The position numbers and the translations under genes were made by a program. Positions 58,881 through 64,000 of a stretch of DNA of 64,000 nucleotides are shown here, one piece after another; positions within the stretch are counted from its first letter, which is position 1; every line of letters begins with the position of its first letter. The DNA is from an uncultured Collinsella sp. Its GTDB lineage: Bacteria; Actinomycetota; Coriobacteriia; Coriobacteriales; Coriobacteriaceae. The DNA lies in assembly GCA_947642445.1 (NCBI GenBank), contig CANRSF010000005.1, forward strand, positions 47,479-111,478, read 5' to 3'. A model generated the notes under the pieces. It saw nothing but the letters and a program-made list of their open reading frames with translations. It made no database searches and was not told the origin of the DNA.

Positions 58881-60257
58881 GTGGAAACCAAGCAATACCC
58901 CGACATGGAGTGCGACGTTGTCATTGCCGGCTGCGGCGTAGCGGGCCTGTACGCGGCCCTCAACCTGCCGACGAGCACGCGCGTGATCATGCTCTCCAAG
59001 GGCGCCGTTGACGAGTGCGATTCGATGCTCGCGCAGGGCGGCATCTGCGTGCTGCCCGAAGGCTCGGACTACGATGCCTTCTTTGAGGACACCATGCACG
59101 CCGGTCATTACGAGAACCGCCGTGAGAGCGTCGACATCATGATTCGCTCGAGCCGCTCGGTCATCAACGACCTGCTGGCCATGGGCGTGGACTTTGAGCG
59201 CAAGGCCGACGGCAGCCTCGACTTTACCCGCGAGGGCGCGCACAGCCGCCCGCGCATCGCCTTCCATGCCGATATTACGGGCAAGGAGATCACGACCAAG
59301 CTGCTCCAGGCCGTTCGCAAGCTGGATAACGTGCAGATTTTGGAGCACGTGGCCATGACCGACATCCTGACGGGCGAGCGTGACGGCGCCACGGTGTGTG
59401 CCGGTGTCGTCGCCGTTCCCGTGGACGAGGACAACTCGGTCCGCCCCGCCGACGAGCTGATAAATGCCGCCGAGGGCGCGCATGCCGGCGAGCCGTTTAA
59501 GATCCATGCCCGCCACACGCTGTGGGCGACGGGCGGCATCGGCGGCGTATACGACCACTCGACCAACTATCCGCAGCTCACGGGCGATGCCTGCTACATC
59601 GCTCAGGAGCATGGCATTAAGATGGAGCACCTGGACTACGTGCAGATCCACCCCACGGGACTGTTCTCGCCGCAGCCAGGCCGCACCTTCCTGATCAGCG
59701 AGAGCTGCCGCGGCGAGGGCGCGATTCTGCTCAACGCCGCCGGTGAGCGCTTTACCGACGAGCTTCAGCCGCGCGATGTGGTCGCTGCCGCTATTCGCGA
59801 GCAGATGAAGCAGGACGGTACTGAGCACGAGTGGCTGAGCTTTGCCCCCGTCGAGCGCGATGTAGTGACCGGGCACTTTGCCAACATTCGCGCACGCTGC
59901 TTGGAGGACGGCCGCGACATCTTGGACGAGCCCATCCCCGTTACGCCTACGCAGCACTACTTTATGGGCGGCGTGTGGGTCGACAAGGACGGCCGCACCT
60001 CGATGCCCGAGCTCTACGCAGCCGGTGAGACGGCCTGCAACGGCGTTCACGGCAAGAATCGCCTTGCATCAAACAGCCTGCTCGAGGCGCTGGTCTGGGG
60101 TCGTCGCGCCGCGTGGTGCATGCGCACCGGCGGGTCGCTTGCCGTGGAGCAGGCGGGCGAGCCCGCGCTCGACGGGCGTCATCGCGCCCTGAGCGCCGAC
60201 TCCCTGGCAATCGATGATTTGGCCCGTGCCGCCGGCACGCAGGCCGTGGAGGAGTAG
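58881..60257 (+). CDS. nadB: L-aspartate oxidase NadB
   Basis: 458 residues of the FAD-dependent succinate dehydrogenase/fumarate reductase family. FAD motif DVVIAGCGVAGLYAALNL, SMLAQGGICV, GATGGIGGVYDHSTN-type loop (LWATGGIGGVYDHST), HPTGLF and FRGEGA-like ESCRGEGAILLN, RDVVAAAI and GVHGKNRLASNSLLEALVWG. It turns aspartate into iminoaspartate. GTG 58881 follows GAGAGGA; an in-frame ATG at 58854 lies in the repeat. Confidence 0.92.
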   Translation: METKQYPDMECDVVIAGCGVAGLYAALNLPTSTRVIMLSKGAVDECDSMLAQGGICVLPEGSDYDAFFEDTMHAGHYENRRESVDIMIRSSRSVINDLLAMGVDFERKADGSLDFTREGAHSRPRIAFHADITGKEITTKLLQAVRKLDNVQILEHVAMTDILTGERDGATVCAGVVAVPVDEDNSVRPADELINAAEGAHAGEPFKIHARHTLWATGGIGGVYDHSTNYPQLTGDACYIAQEHGIKMEHLDYVQIHPTGLFSPQPGRTFLISESCRGEGAILLNAAGERFTDELQPRDVVAAAIREQMKQDGTEHEWLSFAPVERDVVTGHFANIRARCLEDGRDILDEPIPVTPTQHYFMGGVWVDKDGRTSMPELYAAGETACNGVHGKNRLASNSLLEALVWGRRAAWCMRTGGSLAVEQAGEPALDGRHRALSADSLAIDDLARAAGTQAVEE

Positions 60258-60260
60258 ACC

Positions 60261-61121
60261 ATGAATCCCATTACCATGAAGCTCGTCGTCGATGATCTGA
60301 TTCTGCAGGCTCTACGCGAGGACATTACGTTTGAGGACGTGAGCACGGCGAGCGTGTGCCCCACGGCGCGCCCCGCCACGGTGGAGCTCATCGCCAAGGC
60401 CGATGGCATCATCGCGGGCTTGGATGTGTTCGCCCGCACCTTTGAGCTGCTGGATTCGCAGAGCTCGGTGCTGTTTGATGTTGCCGACGGTGACGAGGTG
60501 CACGCCGGCGACCACGTGGGCCAGGTGCGCGGCGATGCGCGCGTGCTGCTTTCGGGCGAGCGCGTGGCGCTCAACTACCTGCAGCGCATGAGCGGTATCG
60601 CTACCTATACGCACAGAATGGCAGCGGCGCTCGAGGGTACCAAGACCGTGCTTGTCGACACACGCAAGACCACGCCGGGCATGCGCGTTTTCGAGAAGGC
60701 GGCGGTTGAGATCGGCGGCGGCAGCAACCATCGCTACAACCTGTCGACAGCCGTCATGCTCAAGGACAACCACATCGATGCCGCCGGTGGCGTGACGCGC
60801 GCGATCGAGATGGCGCGCGCCCACGCGTCGTTTACCACGACGGTCGAGATTGAGTGCGAGAACCTGGACATGGTACGCGAAGCCGTGGAGGCCGGTGCTG
60901 ACATTATCATGTTCGACAACATGACCCATGACGACATGGCCGCCGCGATTGAGCTTATCGCCGGTCGTGCCAAGACCGAGTGTTCGGGCAATGTGGATGC
61001 CAGCAATATCCGCGCCCTGGCTGATCTGGGCGTCGACTACATTAGCTCGGGCGCCCTGACGCACTCCGCGCCGATCCTCGACCTCTCGCTTAAGCACCTG
61101 CGTCTGCTGGACGGTAAATAA
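60261..61121 (+). CDS. nadC: quinolinate phosphoribosyltransferase NadC
   Basis: 286 residues. It makes nicotinate mononucleotide from quinolinate and PRPP. Motifs: LREDITFEDVST, ALNYLQRMSGIAT, VDTRKTTPGMR, NHRYNLSTAVMLKDNH and EIECENLDMV. It starts 3 nt after nadB and its stop overlaps the niaR start by one base. Confidence 0.94.
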   Translation: MNPITMKLVVDDLILQALREDITFEDVSTASVCPTARPATVELIAKADGIIAGLDVFARTFELLDSQSSVLFDVADGDEVHAGDHVGQVRGDARVLLSGERVALNYLQRMSGIATYTHRMAAALEGTKTVLVDTRKTTPGMRVFEKAAVEIGGGSNHRYNLSTAVMLKDNHIDAAGGVTRAIEMARAHASFTTTVEIECENLDMVREAVEAGADIIMFDNMTHDDMAAAIELIAGRAKTECSGNVDASNIRALADLGVDYISSGALTHSAPILDLSLKHLRLLDGK

Positions 61122-61666
61122 TGAACGCCCGCGAGCGTCGCCGTGCCATCATGGGCGTGCTCGAAGGAGCCAAGGAGCCCGTTTCGGGCAGCGCACTTGC
61201 CCGCGAGGTTGGCGTGAGCCGTCAGGTCGTGGTTCAGGATATTGCCCTGTTGCGTGCCGATGGGCACGATATCGTGGCGACCAACCGCGGCTACGTGCTG
61301 CAGGAAGCTGCGAGTAGCCCCGCCGTGCCCACGCGTCTTGTTAAGGTGCGCCACAGCGTGGAGCAGGCGGGCGACGAGCTTACGAGTATCGTCGACGCGG
61401 GTGGCGCCGTGCTCAACGTGATCGTCAACCATCGTGTGTACGGCAAGATCACGGCCGACCTGGACATCCGCAACCGCCGCGATGTCGAGCGCTACCTAGA
61501 GGGTATCGCCAGCGGCAAGAGCTTCCCGCTGCTGACGGTGACCAGCGGCTACCACTTCCATCGCATCGCCGCGGAAGACGAGCAGACCCTCGACGAGATC
61601 GAGGCCATGCTCAAGGAGAAGGGCTACCTTGCCGATTTAATGCCCTACGAGGACGACCTGTCCTAG
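61121..61666 (+). CDS. niaR: NiaR transcriptional repressor of NAD synthesis
   Basis: 181 residues. N-terminal winged helix (RRAIMGVLEGAKEPVSGSALAREVGVSRQVVVQDIALL), then the 3H domain with conserved histidines in KVRHSVEQ, VNHRVYG and SGYHFHRI, which binds nicotinic acid. The repressor should act on the dyad at 57715-57758 and so on its own operon. It closes the operon before a strong terminator. Confidence 0.92.
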   Translation: MNARERRRAIMGVLEGAKEPVSGSALAREVGVSRQVVVQDIALLRADGHDIVATNRGYVLQEAASSPAVPTRLVKVRHSVEQAGDELTSIVDAGGAVLNVIVNHRVYGKITADLDIRNRRDVERYLEGIASGKSFPLLTVTSGYHFHRIAAEDEQTLDEIEAMLKEKGYLADLMPYEDDLS

Positions 61667-61679
61667 TAACGACGAATGC

Positions 61680-61719
61680 AAAAGGAGGCCTCCGCGGCGA
61701 TGCGGAGGCCTCCTTTTTG
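61680..61719. terminator. terminator of the nad operon (bidirectional)
   Basis: AAAAGGAGGCCTCCGC / GCGGAGGCCTCCTTTT with a 6-nt loop and a T run on both sides; shared with the convergent ferredoxin gene. Confidence 0.9.
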
Positions 61720-61757
61720 TGCACGGTGTACTTTTGAGTGTGCAGGTGGGGGAGTTG

Positions 61758-61943
61758 TTACTCCTCGACGATCTCGGTGATCGCGCCAGCGGGGCAAGCG
61801 TCCTGGCAAGCGCCACAGGCGACGCAGGAGTCCTCGTCGGCGACGGTAGCGACGTCCTGGAGCTCCAGAACGCCAGCGGGGCAGGAGTCGACGCAAACGC
61901 CACAAGCGATGCACTCGTCGGCATCAATTACGGGATGAGCCAT
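61758..61943 (-). CDS. 2[4Fe-4S] ferredoxin
   Basis: 61 residues with two CxxCxxCxxxCP motifs (CIACGVCVDSCPAG and CVACGACQDACPAG) and the usual acidic surroundings. A low-potential electron carrier for anaerobic metabolism. The start follows GAGAGGAAAC. Monocistronic. Confidence 0.93.
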   Translation of the reverse strand: MAHPVIDADECIACGVCVDSCPAGVLELQDVATVADEDSCVACGACQDACPAGAITEIVEE

Positions 61944-62601
61944 GGTAGTTTCCTCTCTGTTGACCGACGCTACAGGCGATGCGCGTCGGTTTGATTCGGG
62001 CAAAAACATACCACGGGAGCGACCGTTTGCAATACCCTCTGGCCGGCATCTTCATACCGTTCGCCGAGTATGCCAAGGTTTACTAAAAAACGCGCAGGTG
62101 GGGCCGTTGAGCTGCGCAAATGTTAGCTATAGGTGACTTGTAATATTGACCTATTGAGCGCGCCTGCGGAAAGGGCATCCCGTTATTTGGCCGAAAACCG
62201 GGTCGCAGTTTCCGGTTGGGCCCGCTAGCGGAAACTGCGACCCGGTATCAGCTCTCAAAACGGGATACGGTTTCCGGTTGAGCCTTCAGACGGAAACTGC
62301 GACCCGGAATCCACGCTCAAACCGGGATGCGCTTGCCGCAAGACGGCCCCCAGGCACCCCCGGACGCAAACCTCAGTCAACTCTACATAGATCTCAATAG
62401 ATCTGCCGAGAACTCAAACAGTGCATCTACCTGCACATTTGAGAACCTAAACTCTCAGAGATAAGAAATCTTATATGAATTGACTTAGATTTTGTATATT
62501 CCAGCCCATAAGGGGATACACTACATCCTGAAAGACAAGCCGAAGCGCCGCGCGACAGACCGTCGAGGCGGCGCGAACGCAAAAGAGAGAGGGAATTTCT
62601 A
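61944..62601. other. 658-bp gap with repeat array and dnaK leader
   Basis: No ORF with a ribosome site. The array at 62167-62338 lies in the middle. Near 62430-62500 are ACTCAAA, TTTGAGA and CTCTCAGA sequences, weak half-sites of the HspR (HAIR) type, and TTGACT (about 62480). A clear CIRCE or full HAIR element is not seen, so the promoter is unassigned. Confidence 0.4.
62167..62338. repeat. 62-bp-period palindromic array, locus C (3 units)
   Basis: Units begin at 62167, 62229 and 62291, exactly 62 bp apart. Left arms are CGGAAACTGCGACCCGG (units 2 and 3) and CGGAAAGGGCATCCCG (unit 1); right arms are CGGGTCGCAGTTTCCGG, CGGGATACGGTTTCCGG and CGGGATGCGCTTGCCG. Linkers begin GGTTGGGCCC and GGTTGAGCCTT. 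Confidence 0.9.
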
Positions 62602-64000
62602 ATGAGTAAGATTCTTGGTATCGACCTTGGTACTACTAACTCCGCAATGGCCGTCCTCGAGGGCGGTTCTCCGACCATTATCGTGAACGCCGAGGGCGAC
62701 CGTACCACCCCGTCTGTCGTGGGCTTCCGTGCCGACGGCGACCGCGTCGTGGGTAAGGCCGCTAAGAACCAGGCTGTCACCAACCCCAAGAACACCGTGT
62801 TTTCCATCAAGCGTTTCATGGGCCGCAAGTACTCCGAGTGCACCTCCGAGATCAAGACCGTGCCGTATGAGGTCAAGGAGGGCCAGGGTGGCCGTGCCGT
62901 CGTCGATATCGAGGGCAAGGATTACACCGCCGAGCAGGTGAGCGCCATGACGCTCGCAAAGATGAAGGCCGACGCCGAGAAGTATCTGGGCGAGACCGTC
63001 ACCGACGCCGTCATCACCGTCCCGGCCTACTTCAACGACGCCCAGCGTCAGGCCACCAAGGACGCCGGTAAGATCGCCGGCCTTAACGTCAAGCGTATCG
63101 TCAACGAGCCGACCGCTGCTGCTCTTGCCTATGGCCTGGACAAGCAGGGCACCGACCAGCGCATCCTGGTCTTCGACCTGGGCGGCGGCACCTTCGACGT
63201 CTCCATCCTCGACCTCGCCGACGGCGTGTTTGAGGTTCTGTCCACCTCGGGCGACAACCACCTGGGCGGCGACGACTGGGATCAGCGCGTCATCGATTGG
63301 ATGGCCGATAAGTTCCAGCAGGAGAACGGTGTCGACCTGCGTCAGGACCCCATGGCCCTGCAGCGTCTGAAGGAGGCCGCCGAGAACGCCAAGAAGGAGC
63401 TCTCCGCCGCCCAGCAGACCACCATCAACCTGCCGTTCATTACCATGAACCAGTCCGGCCCGCTGCACCTCAACTACACGCTGACCCGCGCCGAGTTCGA
63501 GAAGATCACCCGCGACCTGCTCGAGCGCTGCAAGCAGCCTGTCACCAACGCCCTGCGCGATGCTAAGCTCAAGCTCTCCGATCTGACCGAGGTCATCCTC
63601 GTCGGCGGCTCTACCCGTATGCCCGCCGTCCAGGAGCTCGTCAAGACCATGACCGGCAAGCAGCCCAACATGTCCGTGAACCCCGACGAGGTCGTTGCCG
63701 ACGGCGCTGCCGTCCAGGGCGGCGTGCTCACCGGCGACGTCGAGGGCATCCTGCTGCTCGACGTTACCCCGCTGTCGCTGGGCGTCGAGACCATGGGCGG
63801 CATCATGACCAAGATGATCGACCGCAACACCACGATCCCGACCTCCAAGACCGAGGTCTACTCCACCGCTGCCGACAACCAGACCAGCGTCGAGATCAAC
63901 GTGCTCCAGGGCGAGCGCGAGCTTGCCCGCGATAACAAGTCGCTCGGTAAGTTCCAGCTGACCGGTATCCCGGCTGCCCGCCGCGGCGTGCCGCAGATCG
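62602..64000 (+). CDS. dnaK: chaperone DnaK (5' part, truncated by window end)
   Basis: The first 466 residues of Hsp70. ATPase motifs: [59 protein letters not shown] and [12 protein letters not shown]; the start of the substrate-binding domain ([17 protein letters not shown]) follows. AGAGAGGG precedes the ATG. grpE and dnaJ would be expected downstream. Confidence 0.96.
   Translation, partial: MSKILGIDLGTTNSAMAVLEGGSPTIIVNAEGDRTTPSVVGFRADGDRVVGKAAKNQAVTNPKNTVFSIKRFMGRKYSECTSEIKTVPYEVKEGQGGRAVVDIEGKDYTAEQVSAMTLAKMKADAEKYLGETVTDAVITVPAYFNDAQRQATKDAGKIAGLNVKRIVNEPTAAALAYGLDKQGTDQRILVFDLGGGTFDVSILDLADGVFEVLSTSGDNHLGGDDWDQRVIDWMADKFQQENGVDLRQDPMALQRLKEAAENAKKELSAAQQTTINLPFITMNQSGPLHLNYTLTRAEFEKITRDLLERCKQPVTNALRDAKLKLSDLTEVILVGGSTRMPAVQELVKTMTGKQPNMSVNPDEVVADGAAVQGGVLTGDVEGILLLDVTPLSLGVETMGGIMTKMIDRNTTIPTSKTEVYSTAADNQTSVEINVLQGERELARDNKSLGKFQLTGIPAARRGVPQI

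Noticed and set aside
62167..62338. CRISPR array
   Set aside because: Units are palindromic over most of the 62 bp, arms vary between copies, there are no cas genes, and similar units lie at two other loci.
62345..62601. CIRCE element or full HspR site before dnaK
   Set aside because: Only loose TTGAG/CTC half-sites are present; the spacing does not match the known consensus.

Overview
The window looks like chromosomal DNA of a gut actinobacterium of the Coriobacteriia, most likely Collinsella. This rests on G+C-rich, codon-biased genes with strong AGGAGG ribosome sites, a lactose/cellobiose-type PTS operon with its own HPr, a choloylglycine-hydrolase-family enzyme, a hyp/nikR hydrogenase-maturation cluster, a NiaR-controlled nad operon, and many short palindromic intergenic repeats. 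The genus is inferred from protein resemblance, not from a search. No rRNA, tRNA or CRISPR array was seen.

Layout. 0-8 kb: rsmJ, a small zinc-ribbon protein, a GNAT acetyltransferase, a TetM/EF-G-like GTPase, an AAA+ ATPase and a UvrA-like ABC protein without room for the UvrB-binding domain. 8-11.7 kb: a base-composition island (serine recombinase, FxLYD-like lipoprotein, DUF4230-like membrane protein, 43-residue ORF, unknown 353-residue protein). 11.8-15.4 kb: trmL, a CobW/COG0523 GTPase, a cysteine-less ArsC-like protein, an iron-sulfur flavoprotein and a small membrane protein. 15.7-20.1 kb: two related GGDEF-PAS proteins, one with EAL. 20-28 kb: patatin, a TPP-riboswitch thiamine salvage operon (thiM, thiamine-binding protein, thiE), a Cof phosphatase, a LysR regulator with a MetE-like methyltransferase, and a uracil permease. 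28-41 kb: esterase, purine permease, two peptide deformylase-family proteins (one lacking the catalytic Glu), bile-salt-hydrolase-like enzyme, KUP potassium transporter, EamA exporter with divergent LysR regulator, a XRE-aminotransferase fusion, an RGG-repeat protein and a phosphatase. 41-47.9 kb: BglG-type regulator divergent from a beta-glucoside PTS operon (EIIB, EIIC, EIIA, GH1, HPr). 48-54.2 kb: hypE-hypD-hypC-hypF-nikR and a small helical protein, all on the minus strand. 54-64 kb: thioredoxin, a conserved unknown, a LytTR two-component pair, nadA-nadB-nadC-niaR, a 2[4Fe-4S] ferredoxin and the 5' two-thirds of dnaK.

Unusual structure outside ordinary genes: (1) two related elements after alaA and after the RGG gene fold into the same two-hairpin structure while their stems differ in sequence; (2) arrays of palindromic units with a fixed period of about 62 bp occur at three intergenic loci; (3) a 207-bp element with 26-bp inverted ends sits in frame inside hypF; (4) a palindrome with the core GTGACAAAGGGAC lies at or just after four stop codons and supplies the stop itself in two; (5) an 80-bp copy of the hypE 3' end lies 7 kb from hypE; (6) the XRE-AlaA fusion has an internal ribosome site and start exactly where free-standing AlaA would begin.
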